A stretch of 64,000 nt of DNA, taken from the NCBI RefSeq assembly GCF_005845215.1, contig NZ_SPHO01000002.1, positions 124,001 to 188,000 of the forward strand. Direction: 5' to 3'. Origin of the DNA: Clostridium sp. 1001271st1 H5 (GTDB lineage: Bacteria > Bacillota > Clostridia > Lachnospirales > Lachnospiraceae). Shown here piece after piece: positions 8,188 to 16,984 of the stretch. Both the position numbers and the translations under genes were made by a program. The first letter of the stretch is position 1; each line of letters begins with the position of its first letter. The notes under the pieces are model-generated. The model did not search any database. It was not told the DNA's origin and saw only the letters and a list, made by a program, of their open reading frames with translations.

Positions 8188-9555
8188 ATGTACAAAAAGA
8201 TTTTAGCAGCAGCATTAGCAGCGACCATGGTATTGGGACTGGCAGCATGCGGTGGCTCCGCGGGCAGCAGTGCGGCCCCGTCCTCTCAGGCGAAGGAATC
8301 GTCTGCGGCGCCCGCAGGCTCCACAGGGGAGAGCACCACGGCACAGGCAGAGGGAACCGATGCGCCCACTGTGATTAAGGTTGGATTCCTTACCCCGCTT
8401 TCCGGCAACAATGCAACCTATGGCGCCCAGTGCAAGGCCGCAGGACAGATGATTGCGGATGTAATCAACGAGGAGCATCCGGAGATGGCCATGGCCCTGG
8501 CAAAGACAGCCGGAATTCCTGCCCTGGGCGGCGCTAAGATTGAGCTTGTGTTTGCTGATTCCAAGGGAGACCCCACCACCGCCACATCAGAGGCCAAACG
8601 TCTGATTACAGAAGAGGGAATTGTGGCGCTTACCGGCCAGTACACCAGCGCTATCACCAAAGCGGTAGCTGTTGTGACGGAAACCTATGGCATCCCCCTT
8701 CTGACAGCTGGTTCATCTCCTTCACTGACAACACCGGAGACAGGACTTGAGTGGTATTTCAGGTTTGGTCCCAATGATACATACTATATCCGCGATTCCT
8801 TTGAATTCATCAAGCAGCTGAATGAAGACCAGGATGCAGGCCTTAAGACGGTGGCCCTTGTATCTGAGGATACGGAGTTCGGCGCCAATATCAGAATTGA
8901 GGAAGAGAGAATGGCCCAGGAATACGGCATTGAGGTGGTTGAGAATATTACATATTCCTCATCTGCAACCAATGTATCATCCGAGGTCATGAAAATCAAG
9001 GCAGCCAATCCCGACGTAATCATGATGTCCTCCTATGCTTCCGATGCAATCCTGTATCTGAAGACATTCAAGGAGCAGAATTACGTACCCAAGATGCTGC
9101 TGGGACAGCGCGGCGGATTTGTCCAGACTGATTTCCTGGATGCAATGGGCAAGGATACGGAATTTATTTATACCACAGGCGGATGGTCCGCTGACATTGA
9201 TACGGACACAAGCAGGCAGCTGATTGAGCTTTATAAGCAGTACACACCTGACGGCGCGGACTTAAGCGAAGGCCACTGCAAGGATATGATTAATGTGCTT
9301 CTCATTGCCCTGGGCATCAACCAGGCGAAAACCACGGAGCCGGAGGCCCTGAATCAGGCGCTGAGGAACCTGGAAGTGGATACCTCCACCCTGCCGATTC
9401 CGTGGAATGCAATCACCATGGATGAATACGGCCAGAATACGTCCGCCAATGCGTTTGTGCTGCAGATGAGGGACGGCAAGTACCAGACCGTTTATCCTTC
9501 TGATTATGCAGCAATTGAGCCGGTTCTTCCTATGCCTGCCTGGAATGAAAGATAA
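8188..9555 (+). CDS. ABC transporter substrate-binding lipoprotein (LivK family)
   Basis: A 455-residue periplasmic-binding-fold lipoprotein. The signal peptide ends with a lipobox, LGLAAC, modified Cys 21, followed by a low-complexity Ser/Ala/Glu linker and a type I binding fold beginning IKVGFLTPLSGNNATYG, typical of LivK relatives. ATG 8188 follows GGGAGG at 8174-8179; an ATG at 8122 in frame lies inside the previous gene. It presumably delivers substrate to the LivHMGF proteins although four enzyme genes separate them. The ligand is unknown. Confidence 0.9.
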   Translation: MYKKILAAALAATMVLGLAACGGSAGSSAAPSSQAKESSAAPAGSTGESTTAQAEGTDAPTVIKVGFLTPLSGNNATYGAQCKAAGQMIADVINEEHPEMAMALAKTAGIPALGGAKIELVFADSKGDPTTATSEAKRLITEEGIVALTGQYTSAITKAVAVVTETYGIPLLTAGSSPSLTTPETGLEWYFRFGPNDTYYIRDSFEFIKQLNEDQDAGLKTVALVSEDTEFGANIRIEEERMAQEYGIEVVENITYSSSATNVSSEVMKIKAANPDVIMMSSYASDAILYLKTFKEQNYVPKMLLGQRGGFVQTDFLDAMGKDTEFIYTTGGWSADIDTDTSRQLIELYKQYTPDGADLSEGHCKDMINVLLIALGINQAKTTEPEALNQALRNLEVDTSTLPIPWNAITMDEYGQNTSANAFVLQMRDGKYQTVYPSDYAAIEPVLPMPAWNER

Positions 9556-9568
9556 GGGGTAACAGACT

Positions 9569-10396
9569 ATGTTGAGAACGCTGGACGAATTATTGCCCAA
9601 ATATATAGAGGCTGATGCAGCTGTAGGCGCTTTTAACCTTGCCCTTTTTCCGGACACAAGGGTCCTGATTGAAGCGGCCGAGGAAATGAATGCCCCTGTC
9701 ATCCTGCAAATCAGTCCTGTGGTGGCAGAATTTATGGGATATGATTACTGGGGTATGGTTGCGGGGGAAATGGCCCGCAGGTCAACGGCAGACGTGGTCC
9801 TGCACCTGGACCATGCCAACAGGGTGGAACCTATCTGGAAAGCCCTGGACGCTGGTTTTTCTTCGGTCATGTTTGACGGCTCCCAGCTTCCCTTTGAGGA
9901 TAATGTGCGTATCACCAACCAGGTGGTAAAGCGGGCGGAGCGCTACAACGCTTCCGTGGAGGCGGAGATTGGGTCCGTGGCCTATCTTGGAAGGGACAGC
10001 CACAAGGACCAGCTTACTGACCCTAAGGAGGCTGCTGCGTTTGCAGATGCCTCGGGCTGCGGCTGCCTGGCCGTATCCGTGGGCACCACCCATATGATGC
10101 GCACCCAGACTGCCAATATACAGTATGACCTTCTGGAGAACATTCAGAATGAAGTTAAGGTGCCCCTTGTGATTCACGGCTCCACAGGACTGCCGGACGA
10201 CCAGCTGATTAAGATGCGCGGATACCACGTGTGCAAGGTCAATATAGGAACAGCCCTCAGGATTGCATTTGACAGGGGACTCAGGGCGGAACTGGCGGAA
10301 CGGCCCAATGATTATATCTATATAGATCTTCTGAAGAGGCCGCTGGAGGACGAGAAACAGGTAGTCAGGAGAAAAATGGAACTATTAGGCTTTTAA
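9569..10396 (+). CDS. Class II fructose-bisphosphate/ketose-bisphosphate aldolase
   Basis: A 275-residue zinc-dependent aldolase of the FbaA/GatY/KbaY family. Characteristic elements are GAFNL near the N-terminus, the metal-binding VVLHLDHAN, the SVMFDGSQLPFEDN segment, EAEIGSVAY, VIHGSTGLP (metal His and catalytic loop) and VNIGTALR. It would split a ketose 1,6-bisphosphate or related sugar into two triose phosphates. Having this and a fuculose-type aldolase in one operon is unusual and suggests two cleavage steps or two substrates. It is the last enzyme gene before a hairpin and the second DeoR gene. Confidence 0.9.
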   Translation: MLRTLDELLPKYIEADAAVGAFNLALFPDTRVLIEAAEEMNAPVILQISPVVAEFMGYDYWGMVAGEMARRSTADVVLHLDHANRVEPIWKALDAGFSSVMFDGSQLPFEDNVRITNQVVKRAERYNASVEAEIGSVAYLGRDSHKDQLTDPKEAAAFADASGCGCLAVSVGTTHMMRTQTANIQYDLLENIQNEVKVPLVIHGSTGLPDDQLIKMRGYHVCKVNIGTALRIAFDRGLRAELAERPNDYIYIDLLKRPLEDEKQVVRRKMELLGF

Positions 10397-10411
10397 TAAA
10401 GTGTTTATGGC

Positions 10412-10442
10412 ATCCGGCAGTCAGGCATTCTGGCTGCCGGAT
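10412..10442 (+). terminator. Hairpin between aldolase and second DeoR gene
   Basis: ATCCGGCAG (10412-10420) pairs with CTGCCGGAT (10434-10442), with a further CAG/CTG pair inside. No U-run follows, so this is a weak or partial terminator or an RNA-stabilising hairpin that may lower expression of the regulator relative to the operon. Confidence 0.55.
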
Positions 10443-10462
10443 ATCCATAATGAAAGGTGTGA

Positions 10463-11269
10463 ATGACAATGGTTTTAAAAGACAGGCTGGACCACCTGAG
10501 AGGGATTGTCAGGACTGAGAAAAAGGTAAAGGTGACAGAGCTGAGCCAGAGATTCGATGTGACGGAGGAAACCATACGCCGTGATTTGGAACGGCTGGAG
10601 CTGGAAGGCCTTATTACGCGGACCCATGGAGGGGCGGTGCTGAAGGTGGAAAATATGTTTGACAGGCTGGGGTATATACACAGGAGCAGGACCAATGTGG
10701 AAGAAAAGAAAAAGATTGCGCAGATTGTGGCATCCATCATCCCCATGCAGGCAACGCTTTTTGCCGATGCCAGCTCCACGGTGATGGAAGCCCTTACCCT
10801 GATGGCTGACCGGGAGGACATTACCGTACTCACGAATTCCATCCCGGTCTTAAGCTCCCTGAACCAGTCCGGGCTTAACATCATGTCCACCGGAGGAGCA
10901 AACAACCGGGTATCCTGCTCCCTCCAGGGAATCATAGCCAGAAGCACCATCATGAATTACCATGTGGATTTTGTCCTGACCAGCTGCAAGGGATTAAAAC
11001 TGGAGGAGGGCGCCTATGATTCCAGGGAAGGGGAGACTGAGATAAAGCAGCTCATGATTTCCAGAGGGCAGAGAACCATCATGATGGCGGACCATTCCAA
11101 GTTTGACAGGACTTCGTTTGTAAAGTACTGTAATTTCCAGCAGATAGACATACTGGTAACGGACAGGCGGCCGGCGGATGAATGGATGGAGCTGTTTGAG
11201 GAATATCAGATTCACGTCCTGTATCCGGAGGCGGAGGATGTATATATAAAAGAAACAGGAAACAGCTGA
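10463..11269 (+). CDS. DeoR-family transcriptional regulator (downstream copy)
   Basis: A 268-residue DeoR-type repressor homologous over its length to the one at 666. The recognition helix region is TELSQRFDVTEETIRRDLER, followed by ITRTHGGAV; the sensor domain has DASSTVMEAL, LTNSIPVL, STGG and MADHSKFDR. Its extra C-terminal tail (EAEDVYIKETGNS) is not in the other copy. AAAGG at 10453-10457 supports ATG 10463. With DeoR proteins at both ends, the operon may be controlled by two inducers or by a heteromeric repressor; neither can be decided from sequence. Confidence 0.9.
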   Translation: MTMVLKDRLDHLRGIVRTEKKVKVTELSQRFDVTEETIRRDLERLELEGLITRTHGGAVLKVENMFDRLGYIHRSRTNVEEKKKIAQIVASIIPMQATLFADASSTVMEALTLMADREDITVLTNSIPVLSSLNQSGLNIMSTGGANNRVSCSLQGIIARSTIMNYHVDFVLTSCKGLKLEEGAYDSREGETEIKQLMISRGQRTIMMADHSKFDRTSFVKYCNFQQIDILVTDRRPADEWMELFEEYQIHVLYPEAEDVYIKETGNS

Positions 11270-11286
11270 TAAATAAGCTGTCCCTG
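11252..11286. terminator. Bidirectional hairpin between convergent genes
   Basis: GAAACAGGAAACAGCT pairs with AGCTGTCCCTGTTC across a short loop, between the end of the second DeoR gene and the convergent aminotransferase gene. T-rich sequence follows on the plus strand and AAA/TTT on the other side, so it may stop transcription from both directions. Confidence 0.6.
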
Positions 11287-11298
11287 TTCTGATTGGTT

Positions 11299-12477
11299 TT
11301 ATTGTGCGCGGAGCTTTTCCACGGCATCCCTGATGCGGCTGCAGGCTTCCACCAGGTTTTCATAGCTGCTTGCATAAGACAGGCGGAGGTATCCTTCTCC
11401 GGCCGCGCCAAAGGCAGTTCCGGGAACCAGGGCCACCTTTGCCTCTTCCAGGAGATACTCTGCCATTTCCATGGCGCTTTTTCCCAACTCCTTGATATTG
11501 ATGAAAAGATAGAAGGCTCCCTTGGGCTTATTGCAGCTTAGTCCGTCAATCCGGTTGATGGCTTCCACCACATAGTCCCGCCGTCTCTGGTACTCGGCCA
11601 GCATTTTCTGCACATCCGGTTCAGCCTGTTCAAGGGCGGTGATGCCCGCTTCCTGTACAAAGGAAGACGCGCAGGTGTTGATGTGCTGGTGAAGGCGGAC
11701 CGATGCGGCAATAATGTCCTTGGGAGCAGCCATATAACCCAGGCGCCATCCTGTCATGGAATATGCTTTGGAAAAGCCGTTCAGGGTTATGGTGCGTTCC
11801 TTCATTCCCGGAAGAGATGCGATACTGACATGCTGTTCGCCGTCAAATACCAGTTTTTCATATATCTCATCTGACATGACATACAAATCGTGCCGGATTG
11901 CGATGTCCGCCAGCTTTTCCAGGGTTTCCCTTCCAAGGACGCCTCCCGTGGGATTGTTGGGGGAGATAATGACAATCATTTTTGTCCGGTCCGTGATTTT
12001 GCTTTCCAGTTCCTCCATGTCAATCTGGTAGTCATTTTCCTGCTTCAGGGTATAGGGCACTGCCTTGGCGCCGAAGTATTCAGGCACATGGATGTAATTG
12101 AGCCATACAGGGTCGGGAATCAGGACCTCGTCCCCTTCCGCCAGGTAAGCGCCGAAGGCATCAAAGGTTCCCTCGCCCACGCCCACCGTAATCAGGATTT
12201 CGGAAGGGTCGTAATCAATGTGATTCTCTTCCCGGAGTTTTTTGGCAACAGCGGTGCGAAGCTCCATGGAGCCGTAATTTGAGGTGTAGAATACATTTCC
12301 TTTTTCCAGGCTCTTATAGGCAGCTTCCTTGATTACCTGGGGCGTATCAAAATCAGGGCGTCCCAGTTCCAGATGGATGACATGTTCTCCGCGGGCATCC
12401 ATCTGGGTTGCCTTTTCCATTACCACTCTTATGCCGGAAAAGGGCATGTGTTCCATACGTTCGGCAGTTGTAAGCAT
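11299..12477 (-). CDS. Pyridoxal-phosphate-dependent aminotransferase, class I/II
   Basis: A 392-residue fold-type I aminotransferase of the aspartate/aromatic group. Visible motifs are LELGRPDFDTP near the N-terminus, NPNNPTGGVLG, the Asp and Tyr of VMSDEIYEKL, the PLP lysine in GFSKAYSMTGWRLGYM, and the substrate-carboxylate Arg in YLRLSYASS. GGAGGG lies 7 bases before ATG 12477; a TTG 15 bases further up is less likely. It transfers amino groups between an amino acid and 2-oxoglutarate. It lies next to the 5-oxoproline/glutamate genes, which fits a role in amino-nitrogen use, but its substrate is not evident. Confidence 0.88.
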   Translation of the reverse strand: MLTTAERMEHMPFSGIRVVMEKATQMDARGEHVIHLELGRPDFDTPQVIKEAAYKSLEKGNVFYTSNYGSMELRTAVAKKLREENHIDYDPSEILITVGVGEGTFDAFGAYLAEGDEVLIPDPVWLNYIHVPEYFGAKAVPYTLKQENDYQIDMEELESKITDRTKMIVIISPNNPTGGVLGRETLEKLADIAIRHDLYVMSDEIYEKLVFDGEQHVSIASLPGMKERTITLNGFSKAYSMTGWRLGYMAAPKDIIAASVRLHQHINTCASSFVQEAGITALEQAEPDVQKMLAEYQRRRDYVVEAINRIDGLSCNKPKGAFYLFINIKELGKSAMEMAEYLLEEAKVALVPGTAFGAAGEGYLRLSYASSYENLVEACSRIRDAVEKLRAQ

Positions 12478-12583
12478 ATATAAACCCTCCAATCATCTGT
12501 GAATCATTAACTGATAATTGGATTATAAACGGAAAACATATATATTTCTAATGAATTATTTCAATGTATAATATAGAAAATTT

Positions 12584-13510
12584 TTATATATAACAGTCAC
12601 CCCATATCTCCCCCAGATGGAGGGAGGATTTGACCTGGCAGAGGTATTCGCCCAGGGCCTGCTCAAAGTAATCCACGGCTGTCTGGGTGGCGGAGCTGGG
12701 AAAGCGGTGTTTGATTTTATAGCATACCCTGTCGGGCGGCGGATTCTTCAGTTCGCTGACATAGAGGCGCCTGTAATGGTACAGCTCATTGATAACGGAT
12801 TCAGGGGCAATCATCCAGCTCCTCTTATCGGTCCATACGTGATTGAGGAGGGTGATGGTGTCCACGATGATGCGGGGTCTGGAATACCCTGTAAGCCACT
12901 GGTCATGCCAGATTTGGAAGTTGGCATCCCAGTTCAGGAACAATTCCAGGGAGGGGTCCAGTTCATCGGTGTGAATCAGCGACTTGCGTATGGCCGGCTG
13001 GTCTGACTGCACCAGGTACAGCCGTTCCTGATAAATGCGCTCTGAAAGAATGTTCTTATAGTGCAGGTGGTAGTACACAAACCCGATGTCAATGTCGTGG
13101 CGGTCCAGTATGCTGTAGAGCTCCGAGGACTGATGGGTATGGATGTCCAGGTCAATGGGGCAGTCCGATGTCTCCATCTGCCGGTAGAAGCCTGCAAAAA
13201 GGGCGATATTCAGGCTGTCCGTGCATCCGATGGACAGCAGGGTGCTGTCCCTGTCCCGGGCCAGTGCCTGGGTTTCCTTCCACAGGGATATGTACCGCTC
13301 CGCAATGGATACGAACTCACTGCCTTTGGAGGTGAGCTCAACATTTTTAAATCCCTTTTTGCGGACAATCAGCGGGAACCCCAGCTCCTTTTCAAGGGAC
13401 TTTAGCCTGTGGCTTACGGTGGGCTGGCTGAGAAACAGGATATCCGCTGTTTTTGTGATGCTTTTTGTGTTGACGATGGTGAGGAAGGTTTCAATTTCAG
13501 ACAGGTCCAT
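12584..13510 (-). CDS. LysR-family transcriptional regulator
   Basis: A 308-residue LysR regulator. The N-terminal helix-turn-helix is clear (TFLTIVNTKSITKTADILFLSQPTVSHRLKSLEKELG, cited here in parts: SITKTADILFLSQPTVS), and a type II periplasmic-binding effector domain follows. AAGGAG precedes the ATG. It is divergent from the RraA-pxpBCA-gdh operon with a 162-base gap holding a palindrome, the classical arrangement for a LysR protein activating its neighbour. It also reads toward the aminotransferase gene on the same strand. The inducer is unknown; 5-oxoproline or glutamate is a reasonable guess. Confidence 0.9.
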   Translation of the reverse strand: MDLSEIETFLTIVNTKSITKTADILFLSQPTVSHRLKSLEKELGFPLIVRKKGFKNVELTSKGSEFVSIAERYISLWKETQALARDRDSTLLSIGCTDSLNIALFAGFYRQMETSDCPIDLDIHTHQSSELYSILDRHDIDIGFVYYHLHYKNILSERIYQERLYLVQSDQPAIRKSLIHTDELDPSLELFLNWDANFQIWHDQWLTGYSRPRIIVDTITLLNHVWTDKRSWMIAPESVINELYHYRRLYVSELKNPPPDRVCYKIKHRFPSSATQTAVDYFEQALGEYLCQVKSSLHLGEIWGDCYI

Positions 13511-13538
13511 AGGCAGCTCCTTAAATATAGATTTTATT

Positions 13539-13557
13539 AATATTATATACTAATATT
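13539..13557. promoter_or_regulatory. Perfect AT-rich palindrome, candidate LysR site
   Basis: AATATTA-TATAC-TAATATT, two 7-base arms around 5 bases, lies 29 bases upstream of the LysR start in the divergent intergenic region. Its form fits the T-N11-A type LysR box. Simple AT richness could produce it by chance. Confidence 0.45.
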
Positions 13558-13672
13558 ATTCATTTTTCAATCGTTATCACTTGTGTTATCCTAGGCGTGT
13601 AGGAAACATTTTCAGGCCAGAAACTGGATGCAGTTTATGACTTACAAAATTATGGAGAGAAGGAGAAGGTAT

Positions 13673-14356
13673 ATGGCAAATGTAGGGTGCAGAATCAGAA
13701 AAGAGTTTGAGAGGCCGGACAGGAAATTGGTTGAGGCGTTTAAGGATATTCCGGTGGCGAATATTGACGACTGCATGAACCGGATTGGGGCGGTTGATTC
13801 CCAGCTGAAGCCCATGAATAAGGCCAGGCTTCTTGGGACCGCATTTACGGTAAAGGCACCGGCAGGGGATAACCTGATGTTCCACAAGGCCCTTGATATG
13901 GCAAAGCCGGGAGATGTGCTTGTGATTGCCACATTTGGCAGCCAGAGCAGGTCGCTGTGCGGTGAAATCATGACACGGTACGCCATGTCCAGGGGGCTGG
14001 CAGGCTTTGTGGTGGACGGATGTATCCGCGACAGTGCGGAAATCGGGGAGATACCGGATTTTCCGGTATATGCAAAGGGAGTGACGCCCAACGGGCCGTA
14101 TAAAAATGGACCCGGGGAAATCAATTTCCCTGTATCCTGCGGAAATCAGGTCATCTGCCCGGGAGATATCCTGGTAGGGGACGGGGACGGCCTTTTGGTT
14201 ATCAAGCCTGAGGAAGCGGCTGGTCTGGCGGAGAGAGCTAAGAAAGTAAGCCAGGATGAGACAAAGCAGTTTGCCAGCATTGCAGCCGGAACCGGCCTGA
14301 ACCGGGACTGGGTGGACGCAAAACTTGAGAGCATAGGCGTGGAGTACGTGGACTGA
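13673..14356 (+). CDS. RraA-family protein (4-hydroxy-4-methyl-2-oxoglutarate aldolase-like)
   Basis: A 227-residue member of the RraA/HMG-aldolase family. The Asp and Arg-Asp motifs of the metal and pyruvate site are visible in GLAGFVVDGCIRDSAEI, with ANIDDCMNRIG and FTVKAPAGDN upstream. Relatives cleave 4-hydroxy-4-methyl-2-oxoglutarate or decarboxylate oxaloacetate; others inhibit RNase E. An RNase-E role is unlikely in this organism type. AAGGAGAAGG at 13660-13669 sets ATG 13673, although an in-frame ATG exists at 13628. As first gene of the 5-oxoproline operon it probably acts on a 2-oxoacid linked to glutamate use. Confidence 0.82.
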   Translation: MANVGCRIRKEFERPDRKLVEAFKDIPVANIDDCMNRIGAVDSQLKPMNKARLLGTAFTVKAPAGDNLMFHKALDMAKPGDVLVIATFGSQSRSLCGEIMTRYAMSRGLAGFVVDGCIRDSAEIGEIPDFPVYAKGVTPNGPYKNGPGEINFPVSCGNQVICPGDILVGDGDGLLVIKPEEAAGLAERAKKVSQDETKQFASIAAGTGLNRDWVDAKLESIGVEYVD

Positions 14357-14413
14357 TTTGTGACTGTGGAGACTGTACAGTTGCATTGATTTAAAAATAG
14401 GAGCAGTGATGCT

Positions 14414-15133
14414 ATGAATGGTGCTGTGTTGCGGTTATGCGGAGACTGTGGGGTTACAGTAGAATTTGAGAATGAGATATCCATTGAGACAAACAGAAAA
14501 GTTATTGCCCTTAAGTACCGGATTGAGGGGGAGCATGTTCCGGGAATAAGAGAACTGGTCCCGTCATACCGTTCCCTGCTGATTCACTATGACCCTTTAA
14601 GGATACCATATGACAAGCTGGAACGCCTGGTGGAGGAATGGACCGGCAGTATGGGGGAGATTGACCTGCCAAAGCCGGTGATAACCGAGATACCGGTCCT
14701 CTACGAGGGGGAGGATATCCTGGAGATAGCCAGGATTGAGAAAAAGACAGTGGATGAAATCATAAAAATTCACAGCCAGAGCGATTACTTTGTATATATG
14801 CTGGGATTTGCTCCGGGACATCCCTATACGGCCAGGTTTGAGAATCCTTTTTCCTTCAGGCGCAGGGAGAGCCCAAGGGTCCGCATACCCGGGGGCAGCA
14901 TCGTGGTGCAGCAGGGACTCAGCGATATCATACCCTTTGACCAGCCCTGCGGCTGGAACATCATCGGCATGACCCCCATAAAGGTGTGCGACTACAGGAA
15001 GGAAAATCCCTTCCTGCTCAGGGCAGGACAGTGGATTCGCCATATTCCCGTAAGCCGGGCCCGGTATGAGGAGATTAAGGCCCAGGCAGACGCCGGAACC
15101 TATGTCTGCCGGACGTACGTGAAGGAGGCGTAG
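14414..15133 (+). CDS. pxpB: 5-oxoprolinase subunit PxpB (KipI/allophanate hydrolase subunit 1 family)
   Basis: A 239-residue member of the KipI family. The signature stretch is YMLGFAPGHPYTARF, followed by RRRESPRVRIPGGSIVVQQG and PCGWNIIGMTP, as in PxpB proteins. With PxpA and PxpC it forms the prokaryotic ATP-dependent 5-oxoprolinase that opens pyroglutamate to glutamate. All three subunits are here in the order B-C-A with gaps of 3 and 51 bases. Older annotations call this family an inhibitor of the kinase KinA (KipI), but the three-gene context points to 5-oxoprolinase. Confidence 0.9.
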   Translation: MNGAVLRLCGDCGVTVEFENEISIETNRKVIALKYRIEGEHVPGIRELVPSYRSLLIHYDPLRIPYDKLERLVEEWTGSMGEIDLPKPVITEIPVLYEGEDILEIARIEKKTVDEIIKIHSQSDYFVYMLGFAPGHPYTARFENPFSFRRRESPRVRIPGGSIVVQQGLSDIIPFDQPCGWNIIGMTPIKVCDYRKENPFLLRAGQWIRHIPVSRARYEEIKAQADAGTYVCRTYVKEA

Positions 15134-15136
15134 CTT

Positions 15137-16162
15137 ATGGGTATGGTGATTGTGAATCCGGGAATCTATACAACGGTGCAGGACGAAGGAAGGTTCGGAT
15201 ACGAACAGTTTGGGGTATCCCCGGCAGGCCCCATGGATAAACGGTCATTCCATATAGCCAATCTCCTGGTGGGCAATGACATGGGGGAGGCAGGACTGGA
15301 AATGACGTTTACTGGGGCGGAAATCCGGTTTACGGGACCGGCTGTCATAGCCCTTGCAGGGGCGGATATGGGTCCTCTGTTTAACGGGGCTCCGGTGTGT
15401 ATGTACCGGGCGTTTTCGGCAGAGGCGGGAGATGTGCTCAGAATGCAGTCAGCTTCCGGCGGCTGCCGGACCTATCTGGCGGCTGCCGGGGGCCTGGATA
15501 TTCCTGTGGTAATGGGAAGCAGGTCCACGCTTGTAAAGAACGGAATCGGAGGATACCAGGGGCGGCCTCTGAAAAAGGGGGATGAAATCGGACTCCGGCA
15601 GAACCTGGATACCATAGAAAACCTGCCGGCAAGATGGATGCAGGCAGAATACAGCCAGGCTGGATGCCGTCTGGTACGGGTGGTTGAAGGCCCCCAGGAT
15701 GACTGCTTTACCAGGAAAGGACGGGAGGATTTCTTTGGAGGGACTTATAAGGTGACCGGGGAATCGGACCGCATGGGTTACAGGCTGGAGGGCCCCTGTC
15801 CGGAGCATGTGGCGGACGGCAATATTATTTCAGACGGCATTGTCATGGGTTCTGTCCAGGTGCCTACATCAGGACAGCCCATAGTGATGATGGCTGACTG
15901 CCAGTCCATTGGCGGCTATGCGAAGATAGCCACTGTCATAACAGCCGACCTGCCTGTAATCGGCCAGTGCAGGGCCGGAGATGAGATACGGTTTGTGCCT
16001 GTGGATATTGTGCAGGCACAGCAGGCGTATGCGGCATATTACAGGGAAATGGAACAGCTTAAGGCGAAGCTGGAGACGCCCGTGGCCTACCGCCCGCCCA
16101 GGCTGTTTCAGGTAAATGTGGGCGGGACCTCCTTTCAGGTGAAGGTGGAAGAACACAGTTAG
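15137..16162 (+). CDS. pxpC: 5-oxoprolinase subunit PxpC (KipA/biotin-dependent carboxyltransferase family)
   Basis: A 341-residue member of the allophanate hydrolase subunit 2 family. Recognisable segments are TTVQDEGRFGYEQFGVSPAG and PMDKRSFHIANLLVGN near the N-terminus, LEMTFTGAEI, and GSVQVPTSGQPIVMMADCQ in the C-terminal half. It begins 3 bases after pxpB with AAGGAGG upstream. It is the partner subunit of PxpB in the ATP-dependent cleavage of 5-oxoproline. The length is normal for the family. Confidence 0.9.
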   Translation: MGMVIVNPGIYTTVQDEGRFGYEQFGVSPAGPMDKRSFHIANLLVGNDMGEAGLEMTFTGAEIRFTGPAVIALAGADMGPLFNGAPVCMYRAFSAEAGDVLRMQSASGGCRTYLAAAGGLDIPVVMGSRSTLVKNGIGGYQGRPLKKGDEIGLRQNLDTIENLPARWMQAEYSQAGCRLVRVVEGPQDDCFTRKGREDFFGGTYKVTGESDRMGYRLEGPCPEHVADGNIISDGIVMGSVQVPTSGQPIVMMADCQSIGGYAKIATVITADLPVIGQCRAGDEIRFVPVDIVQAQQAYAAYYREMEQLKAKLETPVAYRPPRLFQVNVGGTSFQVKVEEHS

Positions 16163-16213
16163 GGTCAGCAGCCAGGGGAAGCAGTCAGAATAGAGTCAGG
16201 GAGGAGACGGAGC

Positions 16214-16984
16214 ATGTATCAGATTGACTTAAACAGCGATATGGGGGAGAGCTTTGGGGCATATACCATTGGGAATGACGATGAAATCATAAAATACGTC
16301 ACATCTGCCAATGTTGCCTGCGGCTGGCACGGAGGGGACCCCATGGTTATGGACAGGGTGGTGAAAGCAGCAGCAGAGAGGAATGTGGCTGTGGGCGCCC
16401 ACCCGGGTTATCCTGACCTCATGGGATTCGGCAGGCGGAAGATGGTATTAAAGCCCTCCGAAATCAAAAACTACGTAAAGTATCAGGTGGGCGCGCTTAT
16501 GGCCTTTACTGCCGGCTGCGGCATGAAGCTTCAGCATGTGGCCCCCCACGGGGCGCTGGGCAATCTGTGCCAGTATGACAGGGAGGTATCCAGGGCCGTC
16601 TGCCAGGCGGTATATGAGATAGACCCGTCCATACGGATTTATTACTGCGCGGGCGCGGTTCTGGGGGAGGAGGCCGGGAAAATGGGCCTTCAGGCCCTGT
16701 CGGAAATATTTGCGGACCGGGCCTACATGGATGACCTGTCCCTGGTTCCCAGAGGCACCAAAGGGGCCATGATTACAGATGAGGACGAGGCTATCAGGCG
16801 GTGCGTTAAAATGATTAAAGAGGGAAAGGTCACGTCCGTCAATGGAAAGGAACTGGACATAAAGGGGGACACGCTCTGTGTCCACGGGGACGGGGCAAAG
16901 GCGCTGGCCTTTGTCAGCAGAATCCGAACAGCGTTTGAAGCAGAAGGTATTCAAATAAACAATTTTATGGGAGGCAGGTCATGA
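16214..16984 (+). CDS. pxpA: 5-oxoprolinase subunit PxpA (LamB/YcsF family)
   Basis: A 256-residue LamB/YcsF-family protein with the characteristic opening DLNSDMGESFG, then SANVACGWHGGDP, VGAHPGYPDL and HVAPHGALGN, and the C-terminal LCVHGDG. It is the third subunit of prokaryotic 5-oxoprolinase. GGAGG lies just before ATG 16214. Its last codons overlap the start of the glutamate dehydrogenase gene (ATGA), so the product glutamate and its oxidation are translationally coupled. Confidence 0.92.
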   Translation: MYQIDLNSDMGESFGAYTIGNDDEIIKYVTSANVACGWHGGDPMVMDRVVKAAAERNVAVGAHPGYPDLMGFGRRKMVLKPSEIKNYVKYQVGALMAFTAGCGMKLQHVAPHGALGNLCQYDREVSRAVCQAVYEIDPSIRIYYCAGAVLGEEAGKMGLQALSEIFADRAYMDDLSLVPRGTKGAMITDEDEAIRRCVKMIKEGKVTSVNGKELDIKGDTLCVHGDGAKALAFVSRIRTAFEAEGIQINNFMGGRS

